This document shows positions 28,101 through 36,693 of a stretch of 64,000 bases of DNA, piece by piece (the stretch's first letter is position 1; each line of letters opens with the position of its first letter). The stretch spans positions 1 through 64,000 of the forward strand of contig JAIORB010000119.1 in assembly GCA_021108325.1 (NCBI GenBank), written 5' to 3'. Made by a program: the position numbers and the translations under genes. This stretch comes from Bacteroidales bacterium. GTDB lineage: Bacteria; Bacteroidota; Bacteroidia; Bacteroidales; UBA12077. The notes beneath the pieces were generated by a model. It was not told where the DNA came from and made no database searches. It worked only from the letters and a program-made list of their open reading frames with translations.

Positions 28101-28183
28101 ACCGTACCCGAAATTTGCATCTGTGCTGCGGCTTGAAAACCAACAAACAGCAAAAATGCAAGAAAAACTGTTAATTTTTTCAT
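25121..28183 (-). CDS. SusC/RagA-family TonB-linked outer-membrane receptor
   Basis: The 1020-residue protein has a signal peptide (to about residue 20) and a carboxypeptidase-like regulatory domain at about 25-105 (AAQMQISGTVTSSEDG, STAIDGKYSLSVPDG). The plug domain includes the SusC-type ILKDASATSAFGARGSNGVI segment. A large 22-strand barrel ends in the expected aromatic residue (GLNLNF). It imports the SusD-bound ligand using TonB energy. It precedes susD by 4 bases. A LytS/LytTR-type pair is encoded divergently 430 bases upstream and could regulate it. Confidence 0.96.
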   Translation of the reverse strand: MKKLTVFLAFLLFVGFQAAAQMQISGTVTSSEDGLSIPGASIVVKSNPIIGTSTAIDGKYSLSVPDGTEVLIFTFIGMKSQEVLINGRSVIDVQLEEEVLIMDEVVVLGYTTRGKNEITGSTVQITTKDIANVPVVSVDQTLQGKVAGLTISTTSGTPGSQQNIRIRGVGSITAGNEPLYVIDGVPVVSGNFNDSENVSTFTALSSINANDIASITILKDASATSAFGARGSNGVIVITTKSGKKGDLKFNFSSTYGFQNKATNGKNVLSGAQREELYYEGIYNTYGVSNGFTEAEAPAWALANGFGGAGEYDAWRTDGAKEGNWEKALANEDAPIINVNISATGGNEKSSFYASLGYNSTEATVQGSEFNRTSGTFNFKRDLADNVKFSTNNSASNTFQRTVLEQSAYFGNPHAVKYFMSPLVQPYNDDGTPAKTYGGFYNPLVLNELDDVYNEMDRFTSNNSLEWEIIENLKYKTTYSLDYMLVHYKSFQNSEYADGEQENGSAYESNRKNVNYVWQNSLDYRFDLNASHHFAVKALMEYQKNERIWLWGSGENFPAVGLTWIESTSANQEAGSSFEDWANLSYLGMLNYNFEGKYIADVTYRREGSSRFALENRYGNFWSIGLAWNISQESFFANIDLVNKLRVRGSYGTSGSSAIAINSYQPLMAYDSKYNNQGAPYPSQVGNAGLSWEKNNNYDVGLDFGILDNKISGSFAYFNKNTYDLLQDVPLTFTSGFNEYTYNIGEMNNKGIEILLDIDVIRSDDFNLSVNVNYATVQNEVTALAKDPSGELIEIQTGTRLVTVGQPVFSWNMRKWAGVDPANGDALWYLNGIDGETTNDYYAAEEALQEGSAMPTYSGGFGLHADYKGVFLDVNFAFAGGHKVYEDWAFYTHHSGRYTTEYYQGVELLMDRWQQPGDVTDVPRQEHSNTAQNASRTSSRFLFDGDYIRLKDLVIGYNIPESVCSKIKVDGISVFARGTNIWTWIKDEGLMYDPEIAADGFTGFTTPPIKSFVFGLNLNF

Positions 28184-28203
28184 AGATTAAATTTTAAATG
28201 ATT

Positions 28204-28310
28204 AATTTTAGGTATAAGAAAAAAAGGTTGTATGATGACATTATATAAAGAATGAATATTTTATATTTATGAACCTAAAATTTTATATTGCATCAATCAT
28301 ACAAACCTTT
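28204..28310. repeat. Inverted repeats in the susC leader; rest of the gap featureless
   Basis: In the gene-free stretch 28184-28616, AATTTTAGGT (28204-28213) pairs with ACCTAAAATT (28273-28282). AAAGGTTGTATGATG (28223-28237) also pairs imperfectly with the segment 28291-28310. On the susC mRNA these would form alternative or stacked hairpins in the leader. No clear TAnnTTTG promoter was found for either susC or the sensor kinase. Nothing else is visible up to 28616. Confidence 0.35.
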
Positions 28311-28616
28311 GATTTCTAACCTGGACGAAAATATTCAGTATGGATCTTTTTTAAAAATAAATTCTACATAATACCTTTAAACAGAAACCTTAAACTTACA
28401 TCTGCACTTTTTGCGTATTTTTAATATTTACGTTTATTTTATTGCCATTTTACATTCGTTTATAGAATTTATTTATTATCAATAAATGCAGGGGCATACT
28501 GTTTGTTTTTACTTCTCTGTATTTCATGCCTATTTATGAAATGTGTGTAGATTTTTTTTATTTATTACCAATAGTTTACTAGTTTTAATCCATAAAAGGA
28601 AAAAACAACTTTAAAT

Positions 28617-29738
28617 ATGTTAGAAAAATTTATTTTTTCAAATGACATCAAACATCGATTATCCAGGCATCTAACGTACTGGATTATTATGTTTATCTTT
28701 TTTAGCTTACCAATGGGAATTATTTTAGAGCAATTACCATTTTATATAAAAAGAAATCTTATATATATAATTTTTGATATATTAATTGTGTACACTCTAT
28801 TTAGGTATATACCTAAAAAAAAACCTTTTAAATTTATTCTGATCTATTTTGAAATACTTCTCATTAATCTCCTTATTAAAGAGTTATTCAATAGATTTAT
28901 TGAGCCAGACCTTTTCAGCTCAGATATTGAAAAAATAAATGCACTAAATGCACAACATTCCTTTTTGGTAGTTCTGGTTAATGATTTGTATTATGCCACA
29001 TCGCATTACTTTATTGTAACCTTACCAGCCATTAGCATTAAACTTTTTAAAAATTGGGATTTTGCGCAATTGAATGTTAAAGATCTTGAAAAACAAAGTT
29101 TAGAACATAAAATACACTCGCTTAGGAATCAGCTGCATCCGCATTTTTTATTTAATACTTTAAATAATCTTTACTCATTAGCCATTGATAAATCGGAAAA
29201 AGTGCCGGAGGTAATTATAAAAATTTCAAGTATTTTAAGGTATATGCTAAAAGAGCACAATAAGAAAATAGTAAATTTAACAGAAGAATTAGAAATAATA
29301 TATACTTATATCGAATTAGAACAATTAAGATACGGAGACATATTAAGTATCGAAATCAAAAATGAAGTTAAAGATATTGATATCTCAACTATTAAAGGCC
29401 CCCCTTTAGTATTGTTTACATTTGTTGAAAATGCATTTAAACATGGTCCGGGGAAATCTTTTAATAAATCCTGGATAAAAATTAATATTAAATTTGAATT
29501 GGGAATATTTCATTTTATTGTAGAAAACAGTAAAGAAGAAGATAATTTTATTTCAAAAAAAGAAAACAACACCGGATTAGGGTTACTTAATATAAAATCA
29601 ACTTTATATTTATTTTTTCAGGATCAATTTCATTTAGATATTTCGGATAATTTAGATTCATATAAATCGATACTAAAAATAAATTATAATAATGAAAACA
29701 AAATGTTTAATAGTAGACGACGAGCCTTTATCCATTAA
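28617..29738 (+). CDS. LytS/YpdA-type sensor histidine kinase
   Basis: The 373-residue protein has four TM segments at about residues 22-42, 48-66, 72-92 and 118-140. Its His_kinase domain has the phosphoacceptor H176 in LHPHFLFNTLNNLYSLA. The HATPase N box reads FVENAFKHG, and a G box is in TGLGLLNI. No separate sensory domain is visible, so the membrane part probably senses the signal. The gene overlaps the LytTR regulator gene by 47 bases. It lies divergent from susCD. Confidence 0.93.
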   Translation: MLEKFIFSNDIKHRLSRHLTYWIIMFIFFSLPMGIILEQLPFYIKRNLIYIIFDILIVYTLFRYIPKKKPFKFILIYFEILLINLLIKELFNRFIEPDLFSSDIEKINALNAQHSFLVVLVNDLYYATSHYFIVTLPAISIKLFKNWDFAQLNVKDLEKQSLEHKIHSLRNQLHPHFLFNTLNNLYSLAIDKSEKVPEVIIKISSILRYMLKEHNKKIVNLTEELEIIYTYIELEQLRYGDILSIEIKNEVKDIDISTIKGPPLVLFTFVENAFKHGPGKSFNKSWIKINIKFELGIFHFIVENSKEEDNFISKKENNTGLGLLNIKSTLYLFFQDQFHLDISDNLDSYKSILKINYNNENKMFNSRRRAFIH

Positions 29739-30414
29739 GCTAATTAGAAATCATTTAAGTAATTTAGATGATTTTATAATTGTTGGTGAAGCAAGAAACG
29801 CAATGGATGCTCTAACAATTTTGGAGAAGAACCAGGTTGATTTAGTATTTTTGGATATTAATATGCCTAAAATATCTGGTATAGAATTATTAAAATCTCT
29901 TCAAAAACCACCACAAGTAATTATAATTTCGGCACACAAAGAATATGCTATCGATGGTTTTGAACTGAATGTAATTGATTATCTATTAAAACCTATTTCA
30001 TTTGACAGGTTTCTTAAAGCCATTAATAAATATAAATCTTTTAAACAAAATACGGTTACTAAAAATATTCAAACGAACTACCCGGAAGTGAATAATATTT
30101 TAAGTATTAAAGATAATAAAAAGGTATATAATATTAAACTTAATGATATACAATTTATTGAGAGTATGAGAGAATATGTTAAATTTCATTTAGATGAAGA
30201 AACCATCGTTATAAAATGCGCTCTTAGTAAATTGGAAGAAAATCTGCCTGCTGAATTATTTATCAGAATACATAAATCTTTTATTATTCCTATTAATAAA
30301 GTTAAAGTGCTTAGTGCTACATATGTTGAGATTGGAAAGAAAAAAATACCTATTGGAAGAAATTATAAAAGTTTTGCAATAAAAACTATAAGCAACCTGG
30401 GATTTACAATATAA
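29692..30414 (+). CDS. LytTR-family response regulator
   Basis: The 240-residue protein has a receiver domain (residues 1-120) with acidic residues D9/D10, phosphoacceptor D55 in FLDINMP, and K in ISAHKEYA. A LytTR DNA-binding domain follows at about 140-238 (IQFIESMREYVKFHL and ELFIRIHKSFIIPINKVKV). It is the natural partner of the overlapping kinase. The start at 29692 is chosen because MKTKCLIVDDEP begins the receiver; it lies inside the kinase reading frame. The target may be susCD, inferred from position only. Confidence 0.93.
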   Translation: MKTKCLIVDDEPLSIKLIRNHLSNLDDFIIVGEARNAMDALTILEKNQVDLVFLDINMPKISGIELLKSLQKPPQVIIISAHKEYAIDGFELNVIDYLLKPISFDRFLKAINKYKSFKQNTVTKNIQTNYPEVNNILSIKDNKKVYNIKLNDIQFIESMREYVKFHLDEETIVIKCALSKLEENLPAELFIRIHKSFIIPINKVKVLSATYVEIGKKKIPIGRNYKSFAIKTISNLGFTI

Positions 30415-30479
30415 CCCTTCGTTTTCTATAATCCTCAATAGACGTAACTTAGTTTGTTATGCAGTTAGAAATTTTAATC

Positions 30480-31211
30480 TTATTTTAAGATGGCTTTGAA
30501 ACAAGTTCCATAATTTTGCATTTTAATAAATTCCTTTTGTAGAAATTCTCGTCTAATTTCACTCCCATGTCCTGGCAGAAACAAACTACATTCAGTATTT
30601 AATAGTTTTTCCCAGCTCTTAATCATTTCTTCTGTATTATCAGCAAATGGAGGCATTATTGAATTTTTAAAAACTCCAAACATGGCATCTCCAACAACAG
30701 CAATCTCATTATCAATGATAACACTAATTGAATCTGCTGAATGACCACTTGTTTCAATCAATTTGATGTCAAGATGATAATCGTTTAAATCAACATCTTT
30801 ATTTATAAAAATATCAGGCATAAAAGTCTTATAACCAAATCTTTTTTTAGCAATCATTCTACCAATTTTCGAAATCAATTTTGGAATTATCATTGTCCCT
30901 TTAGGCAAGACTGTGTATCCATTTTCAATTGATTCTTTCGCTTTTAAAGAAACAAATACTTTACAATTTTCTTGGTCCTTAATTACGTTAACATTCTGAC
31001 AATGGTCATAATGAGTATGAGTTAAGATAAGAAATGATATTTTATTAGTTAGTTTTAATAATTCAATGTTTTGCTTTAATTTTCGGTAAGCAGATTTTTT
31101 TCCTGTATCAATTAAAATATTTTGAGTTCCGGTTGAAATAAGATAAGAATTGCTTCGTCCTGATAAAATCTGAAAAATCTCATATCCTTGTTTTGTTTTC
31201 CAACTATTCAT
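30480..31211 (-). CDS. MBL-fold metallohydrolase
   Basis: The 243-residue protein has the metallo-beta-lactamase signature THTHYDHCQN (HxHxDH). Further ligands are in IETSGHSADSIS, IAVVGDAMFG and LFLPGHGSEIRR. It lacks a signal peptide and is expected in the cytoplasm. The class is large (thioesterases, lactonases, glyoxalase II-like enzymes and others), and I cannot name a substrate. It is preceded by a repeat element (31271-31352). Confidence 0.9.
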   Translation of the reverse strand: MNSWKTKQGYEIFQILSGRSNSYLISTGTQNILIDTGKKSAYRKLKQNIELLKLTNKISFLILTHTHYDHCQNVNVIKDQENCKVFVSLKAKESIENGYTVLPKGTMIIPKLISKIGRMIAKKRFGYKTFMPDIFINKDVDLNDYHLDIKLIETSGHSADSISVIIDNEIAVVGDAMFGVFKNSIMPPFADNTEEMIKSWEKLLNTECSLFLPGHGSEIRREFLQKEFIKMQNYGTCFKAILK

Positions 31212-31270
31212 TTTTCTATTAACTTTTAATGAATGCCCGTATATTTACCTAACTACAGGAGTTATGTTTT

Positions 31271-31352
31271 GAAAATCAATTTGTTTGCCCCGAACCCTAA
31301 AGGGAGCAAATTGATTTTCTTCACTCCCTTTAGGGATGGGGCAAATGAAGAA
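31271..31352. repeat. Compound inverted-repeat element with alternative pairings
   Basis: GAAAATCAATTTG (31271-31283) pairs exactly with CAAATTGATTTTC (31307-31319). Within the same element TTTGCCCC (31284-31291) pairs with GGGGCAAA (31338-31345), and CCCTAAAGGGAG (31295-31306) pairs with CTCCCTTTAGGG (31324-31335). The two pairings exclude each other. It is between the MBL gene and the CPBP gene. It may be an extragenic palindromic repeat or part of an mRNA leader. Confidence 0.6.
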
Positions 31353-31396
31353 AATTAATATTTAAATTTACTAATAATGTAGAACATAGTTCGTTC

Positions 31397-32263
31397 CTAA
31401 TTAGCAATTAATTGTTCTGTATTAAAGAAGAAATCCTTTTCCTTCAAAACAATAAAAATTGCAAACACAATCAATAATACTGTCTGTATAATTTTGCTAT
31501 CAGGATGTGTGGCAAATATTTCATTAAAAAATCCTGCGGTAATATGAAAAATAATTGTAACTAAGATATTTCGATTTGTTTTATAGTATAGCCAATTCAT
31601 TATTAAAACATAAGGAATAATGCTAACTAAAAAATTTACACCATATATCCATCCTGTTTCAACAAGATTGCTTTGATAATAGTCTTTAATAAAGGAAAGA
31701 GGTACATGCCAAATGCCCCAAAAAGCGCCAAATATCAAAGAGGTTTTAAATAGATTAAATTTATTTCGTAAGCAATCAGTGCCATATGAGTGCCATGCTA
31801 ACTCTTCTATAACTGGTGCGATTATTAGCAAAAACCACACAGGAAAAACCCCTGAAGAAAAAGTGTAGTGTCCTGTAATTACGAACTGAGAAGCACTATG
31901 ACCGAAAAGCAAAGATATGGCCTGAGCCAGCAAAATACTTACTAACATTAGAAAAACGGTTAAAATAAGATAGATTGGTTTCACAGATTTAAAATTGAAA
32001 AATCGATTAAAAAAATCTTTTTGCAAATTGGGTTCTTTGTTTATTAGCCAATAAGATATTATCATCGGGCCTATTAATCCAATAAATCCTAAAATGCTGG
32101 CTAAATTCATATACATATCTTTTGATGATGTAATATGGCTAACATATCCCGCAGAAAACCAAAACATCCATGGTATTATTGTTGCCAAACTATAAAACAA
32201 AATAGGATGTTTATAATTGTTTATTTTCAGAATGCTACTTTTATTTTTATTTGGTTTTTTCAT
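31397..32263 (-). CDS. CPBP-family intramembrane metalloprotease
   Basis: The 288-residue protein has about seven TM segments. The CPBP motif reads APVIEELAWHSYGTDCLR, with the EE pair but an altered EExxWxxY continuation instead of EExxxR. The second motif is FGAFWGIWHVPLSF, and the third histidine is in VTIIFHITAGFF. It is encoded 45 bases after the TonB-dependent receptor and may be co-transcribed with it. Function unknown beyond the family. Confidence 0.85.
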   Translation of the reverse strand: MKKPNKNKSSILKINNYKHPILFYSLATIIPWMFWFSAGYVSHITSSKDMYMNLASILGFIGLIGPMIISYWLINKEPNLQKDFFNRFFNFKSVKPIYLILTVFLMLVSILLAQAISLLFGHSASQFVITGHYTFSSGVFPVWFLLIIAPVIEELAWHSYGTDCLRNKFNLFKTSLIFGAFWGIWHVPLSFIKDYYQSNLVETGWIYGVNFLVSIIPYVLIMNWLYYKTNRNILVTIIFHITAGFFNEIFATHPDSKIIQTVLLIVFAIFIVLKEKDFFFNTEQLIAN

Positions 32264-32307
32264 ATCATATTAATTTTTATGTGTTCGAATTGCATTAACA
32301 TCCATAA

Positions 32308-34662
32308 TTAAAATTCAATTTTGTAACTAATAGATGGTACCATAGAAGTTAAATAATTTTCAACTACCTTATTTTCTTTATAGCTATAAGCATAATCATA
32401 TTTTGTTGCACTTTGTGTAAGGTTTTTTATTTGTAACGCCCAAGTGCCCGTATATTTAGGTTTATTTTTGGTATGCGTAATGGTTAAATCTACGTAATAT
32501 GAAAAAGGGTCTTTAGATTCAAAAGGCCGTGAATAATTATACTGCATCATTTGTGCTTGTATCGATTCATTCTCAAGATATGGTGTTTGATATTCTCCCC
32601 CTAAAAGAGTTACTTTAGCATTAATACCTAGTACATTCTTTTTGCCTTTTCTTTTTCCAATATAAAACTCTCGTCCACAAAGTGCGTTTAGTACAAAATT
32701 TCGATTATACACAGAGTTTCGTTCTATTCCATCATCACCGCTATACTTCGATTTAAATAATGAACCGGTAATCATCCAATAATAGTTATTATTTAGAAAA
32801 CGTTCAAGAGTAAAATCTATTCCAATATTGCTTCCAGTTCCATTATTTATTAAAGAATCATTAAAAAACCAATCTTGTTTAAAATTAGTAAGAGAATAAG
32901 AACTATCTGGTATTACTGGAATATCTGACAGGAATTGAAAATAAGGTTCAATTTTTAAGCGCAGATTACTATTAATATGATAATCATAAGCAAGGATGAA
33001 GTGATCGGCTTTTGAAAAATCTAAGTTTTTATTTGGTTCTACAATACCTTCTGGGCCATTCTGTTTTGATAAATATATTTTTATGTCTTCAAGTTGACTG
33101 TGCCTTCCGTAACCTGCAGAAAAAGAGTGTTTATTGTTTATATTGTATTTAAGCGACAACCGGGGTTCTACAGAATAGTTTTTATTTAATACAAAGTACT
33201 GTACATGTATCCCTGCATTGATCGTAAAGTTATCGTTTATATTAAATCTTGACTGTGAAAATGTTTGTATTAGCCCGCTTTTTCCTGATTCGTTTACAGA
33301 TTCCTGCATAGGTGAACTAAAATCCGTTGACTGGCTTACAACAACATCAAAAAGCATGTGGTAATAATTTATACCTGTTCTGTTTGTATGTTGTGCATTA
33401 AATTTATGATTAATGAATGATGACAAGATATATTTTTGATTCTTAATATCTATTAATTCATTATCTCTAATAATCAAATCATCACCATTCCATTTACTAT
33501 CAAAATGTTGATGATAAAATGTTGTTGATAAAGAAGAGTTAATGTACGTTTTATCGTTCAAAATCATTTTATGAGTTAAACCCATAGCTGCGGGAATCAT
33601 TTTTAATTCCTGTTCTTCCCTGTCTTCTTTAAACTCCCAATCTAAAGAATCTTTAACAGCTTTTTTACTGATTTTATCGTATCCACCGACTCCCCATAAA
33701 GAGAATATTCCGGCTTTTGCTGTTGGGAAGTTTAACTTAAATGATAGATCTTGATACTTTGGCATTTCTTGACCTGGAAATAAATTGTCTAATAATGCAA
33801 AAGTTGAATAACGGTAATTGAATAAGTATGTAGCTCTTTTTCCCTTTACGAATGGACCTTCAGCAGAAAAATCAATTCCCAACAATCCAGCCTGAAAGGT
33901 ATACTCTCGTTTATCCATATTTCCTGTTCTTAACTTCATATCAAACACTCCTGCCAAGGCATTACCATACTCGGAAGGAAAGGCTCCCGTAAAGAAATCG
34001 GAATTAGTAAGCATTTGACTGCTAAAGATTGTTGTAAAACCTCCGCCCTGTACATTTTGACCACTAAAATGGCTGGGATTTGGAATTTCAACACCTTCGA
34101 GTCGCCAAAGCACACCTTTGGGTGCATTACCTCGAATAATAATTGAATTGTCGCCTAAATGAGTTGTGGTAACTCCTGCAAAAGAAGAAGCCATGCGACC
34201 GGGATCATCCAAGCTTCCGGCGTACCTTCTGGTTTCTTCAACAGAAAATGAGCGGGCACTTATAGAAGCCATTGAATTTATAGGTTGATCCTTATTTACA
34301 TGAGCTTTTATTATTACCTCATTTATCTTGTTAACTTCTTCGATTAATTCAATGGTAATATATTTCTCTTTGCCACTATTTACAATTACTTCAGGAATAG
34401 TAACAGACTTATAACCAACATAACTTATTATGATATTGTATCTTCCAACCGGAACATTCTCTATACGAAAATAACCATCCATATCTGTGCTTCCTCCAAT
34501 AATAGGATCTGTTCCCTGGATTATAATAGTTGCTCCGGGTAAGGAGATTTGTGAGGCATTATCGAGTACTCTTCCCTTGATTGTTTGACTGAGTGTTTGG
34601 GCAGTAATAGTTCCTGCTGAAAGTAGCAGAAAACAAATAATTAATTGTAATTTATTTTTCAT
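32308..34662 (-). CDS. TonB-dependent receptor with carboxypeptidase-like N-terminal domain
   Basis: The 784-residue protein has a signal peptide (to about residue 21), a CarboxypepD_reg domain at about 26-110 (IKGRVLDNASQISLPGATI, GGSTDMDGYFRIENVPVG), a plug domain (IIIRGNAPKGVLWRLEGVE) and a barrel to the C-terminal FxF-like end (ISYKIEF). No SusD partner follows, unlike the SusC gene at 25121. The ligand is unknown. It is preceded by a 38-codon frame and a cluster of palindromes, then by the gene for an AraC-type regulator, which may control it. Confidence 0.93.
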   Translation of the reverse strand: MKNKLQLIICFLLLSAGTITAQTLSQTIKGRVLDNASQISLPGATIIIQGTDPIIGGSTDMDGYFRIENVPVGRYNIIISYVGYKSVTIPEVIVNSGKEKYITIELIEEVNKINEVIIKAHVNKDQPINSMASISARSFSVEETRRYAGSLDDPGRMASSFAGVTTTHLGDNSIIIRGNAPKGVLWRLEGVEIPNPSHFSGQNVQGGGFTTIFSSQMLTNSDFFTGAFPSEYGNALAGVFDMKLRTGNMDKREYTFQAGLLGIDFSAEGPFVKGKRATYLFNYRYSTFALLDNLFPGQEMPKYQDLSFKLNFPTAKAGIFSLWGVGGYDKISKKAVKDSLDWEFKEDREEQELKMIPAAMGLTHKMILNDKTYINSSLSTTFYHQHFDSKWNGDDLIIRDNELIDIKNQKYILSSFINHKFNAQHTNRTGINYYHMLFDVVVSQSTDFSSPMQESVNESGKSGLIQTFSQSRFNINDNFTINAGIHVQYFVLNKNYSVEPRLSLKYNINNKHSFSAGYGRHSQLEDIKIYLSKQNGPEGIVEPNKNLDFSKADHFILAYDYHINSNLRLKIEPYFQFLSDIPVIPDSSYSLTNFKQDWFFNDSLINNGTGSNIGIDFTLERFLNNNYYWMITGSLFKSKYSGDDGIERNSVYNRNFVLNALCGREFYIGKRKGKKNVLGINAKVTLLGGEYQTPYLENESIQAQMMQYNYSRPFESKDPFSYYVDLTITHTKNKPKYTGTWALQIKNLTQSATKYDYAYSYKENKVVENYLTSMVPSISYKIEF

Positions 34663-34696
34663 GATATTTAATATTTAAATTGAACTTTTAAAATTC

Positions 34697-34813
34697 TCAT
34701 TTATTGATAAACATTATCCAGATAAGCGCTATCATTATTATAATACTAATCATGCCTATTATCCAGAATAAGATTTTTTCCAACGTGTGATTTGTATTTT
34801 TTTCTGATTTCAT
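34697..34813 (-). CDS. Possible 38-residue single-pass membrane protein
   Basis: The short frame begins MKSEKNTNHTLEKILF, with a basic and polar N-terminus. A strongly hydrophobic stretch of about 20 residues follows (WIIGMISIIIMIALIWIMF), ending INK and a TGA stop. Topology and length match small membrane proteins that often precede outer-membrane receptors in Bacteroidota. It stops 34 bases before the receptor gene. There is no independent support, so this remains tentative. Confidence 0.45.
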   Translation of the reverse strand: MKSEKNTNHTLEKILFWIIGMISIIIMIALIWIMFINK

Positions 34814-34853
34814 AACTTAGATTTTTCAGACAAAGATGTGGAGGAAAGAAGTA

Positions 34854-34921
34854 CCAATCGCCTGAGCCTATGCGATTGGACAAACAGCAAGTCCAAACCT
34901 ATAGGAATACTCGAGTATTCC
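34854..34921. promoter_or_regulatory. Three tandem palindromes upstream of the TonB receptor
   Basis: CCAATCGC pairs with GCGATTGG (34854-34861 and 34872-34879). TTGGAC pairs with GTCCAA (34876-34896). GGAATACTCGAGTATTCC (34904-34921) is a perfect 18-base palindrome. They lie between the AraC gene's end and the small membrane ORF and receptor. One or more may be an operator, or a terminator for the AraC gene. Confidence 0.45.
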
Positions 34922-34987
34922 ATTGTAATTCATATTATTACATGATTTTAAGGAAATGTCAAAAAAATAGGGATGTAACTTATTTGA

Positions 34988-36121
34988 CTAAGCTTTTATT
35001 TCGGTCATATACTGGGATGGTGTTTTACCTGTACATTTTTTAAATACCTGATTAAAGGAAGATTTAGAGTTAAACCCTGAATCAAGAGCAATAGCAAGGA
35101 TACTAAAATTCTTATTTTTTATATCGGCAACTTTTAACATAAACTCTTCGACCCGGTATTTGTTTACAAAATCGTAAAAATTAATACCTTCGTATTGATT
35201 AATTATTTGAGAAAGGTGGTTTACAGAAATATTCATCCTTTTTGCCAGATTTCCTAATGAAAGCTTGGGTTCAAGAAATGGTTTTTGCTCTTTCATTATC
35301 TTTAAAAGATCATTGTGATAGGATACTGCAACAGTCTGATCTAAACCTGACTTCTTATACTCTCCTTGTGTTTTAGGCTCTACAATTTGATTTGATTTTG
35401 CTGTATTCTCAGCAAAAATACCTTTGTGACGTATTCCAAAATAACCCAAGAAGAAAATAAAGAAAGTAATTTCCGTATAGAATATCAAGTCGGCATTAAA
35501 TCCAAAATCAACACCTATAATCTCTCGCATTAATGTTACGATAGTTGCAGTTATAAATATTAAACCTATACCCCAGATACAATATTTTAACCAATTTAAA
35601 TTAATTTCTTCATCATAAGAAAAATTTTCATCAATTAATCGACGATGTTTTCCCAACAAATGATATGATAAAATAGGATATATTATTCCGGATAACAGAA
35701 ATGCTATTAATGACAGAGTCATAAACAATGAAAAATCATCAACTTCACCATTATTTATCATTATTTTTCTTTCAGTGGAGTAAAAGAAATAAAATCTAAA
35801 CATATATAGAAAAACTAAAACAGATGGAGCAAAGTGCATATAGTCTTTTTGTCTAATATGTTGATCTTTACGTAAAGAAAAAACAGTATACAAATAAAGT
35901 AAAGGTCCATGTAATAACGGAACCCAGTGATGTATTCCTACAAGGTGTGGGTACTTATCCCAATACTCTAAGTAATAAATACTGTAACTAAATAAATGAA
36001 ATCCAATGAAAAACATCCATATAGCAAGAATTTTATCAGACAAAGTTTTATGCTTTTTAGAAAGCAATAAAAATTGGAGAAAGAATGCGAGAAAAACTCC
36101 TATAAAAAATAATGTGTCCAT
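34988..36121 (-). CDS. Membrane-anchored AraC-family transcriptional regulator
   Basis: The 377-residue protein has about seven TM helices in residues 1-235. A linker follows, then an AraC-type double helix-turn-helix at about 275-377 (LSLGNLAKRMNISVNHLSQ, ILAIALDSGFNSKSSFNQVF, KKCTGKTPSQYMTE). This membrane-plus-AraC architecture is widespread in Bacteroidota. It is upstream of the palindrome cluster and the TonB receptor on the same strand, so local regulation is likely but not shown. Confidence 0.92.
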   Translation of the reverse strand: MDTLFFIGVFLAFFLQFLLLSKKHKTLSDKILAIWMFFIGFHLFSYSIYYLEYWDKYPHLVGIHHWVPLLHGPLLYLYTVFSLRKDQHIRQKDYMHFAPSVLVFLYMFRFYFFYSTERKIMINNGEVDDFSLFMTLSLIAFLLSGIIYPILSYHLLGKHRRLIDENFSYDEEINLNWLKYCIWGIGLIFITATIVTLMREIIGVDFGFNADLIFYTEITFFIFFLGYFGIRHKGIFAENTAKSNQIVEPKTQGEYKKSGLDQTVAVSYHNDLLKIMKEQKPFLEPKLSLGNLAKRMNISVNHLSQIINQYEGINFYDFVNKYRVEEFMLKVADIKNKNFSILAIALDSGFNSKSSFNQVFKKCTGKTPSQYMTEIKA

Positions 36122-36259
36122 TGACTACAATTTATTTTCTGTAAAGGAAATTAATTTACACTAAAAAATAAAGGAATTGTATCTCTAAATTTACAACCAA
36201 ACTTTAAACTTTAAATTGCAAATAGATTTTCAGTAAAATTTAAACTCTTTTGCGAAGTA

Positions 36260-36379
36260 ATGGCCCCGCGTTAATATACGTGCGGGTTTCCGAATGTTTT
36301 ATTGTATTCCGTTGAACAACCTTACTAAGATAATATTTTGTCTGCGAACCACCAAAACCCCGCATGCTTTAAGAGCCAT
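36260..36379. repeat. Long imperfect inverted repeat downstream of HigBA (attC-like)
   Basis: ATGGCCCCGCG and the following bases (36260-36289) pair imperfectly with 36354-36379, which includes AACCCCGCATGC and GAGCCAT. On the minus strand GGCATAAC (36387-36380) sits at one end, in the position of an attC-type core, but the other core is degenerate. The element lies between the HigA stop and the membrane-AraC start. An integron-type attC is only suggested. Confidence 0.35.
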
Positions 36380-36402
36380 TGTTATGCCTAGTTACTTTTC
36401 AA

Positions 36403-36693
36403 TTAACCAATAGAAAGATTAATCCTCTTTCCAAATCCGATTTCTACAATCCGATATAAAGTTGATAATTGAATATCACTGTGTCCATTTTCGATTCTTG
36501 AAATAAAGCTTTTTCTTGTTCCTGTTTTCTCTGCTAGTTGTTCTTGAGTCATATGCGCTTCTTTTCTAGCCGCTCTTAAAATTTCTCCAATAGCAAATGC
36601 TTTGGCTTTAATTTCAAAATCTAATCTTTTCTTAGTTCCAATTTTACCATATCTGTCATCTAAATGCTCATCAAATGTTGTTATATTTTTCAT
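36403..36693 (-). CDS. higA: HigA-like antitoxin, XRE-family helix-turn-helix
   Basis: The 96-residue protein carries a Cro/C1-type HTH at about 35-90 (RAARKEAHMTQEQLAEKTGT, RKSFISRIENGHSDIQLSTL). It overlaps the toxin gene by 4 bases and follows it, the inverted order typical of higBA. It should neutralise the toxin and repress the operon. Confidence 0.88.
   Translation of the reverse strand: MKNITTFDEHLDDRYGKIGTKKRLDFEIKAKAFAIGEILRAARKEAHMTQEQLAEKTGTRKSFISRIENGHSDIQLSTLYRIVEIGFGKRINLSIG

Noticed and set aside
23713-28183. Complete polysaccharide utilisation locus
   Set aside because: No glycoside hydrolase, lyase or sulfatase gene is near the susC/susD pair.
31201-32290. tRNA-like GTTCGAAT at about 32283
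   Set aside because: No cloverleaf or acceptor stem could be built around it; no tRNA seen anywhere in the window.
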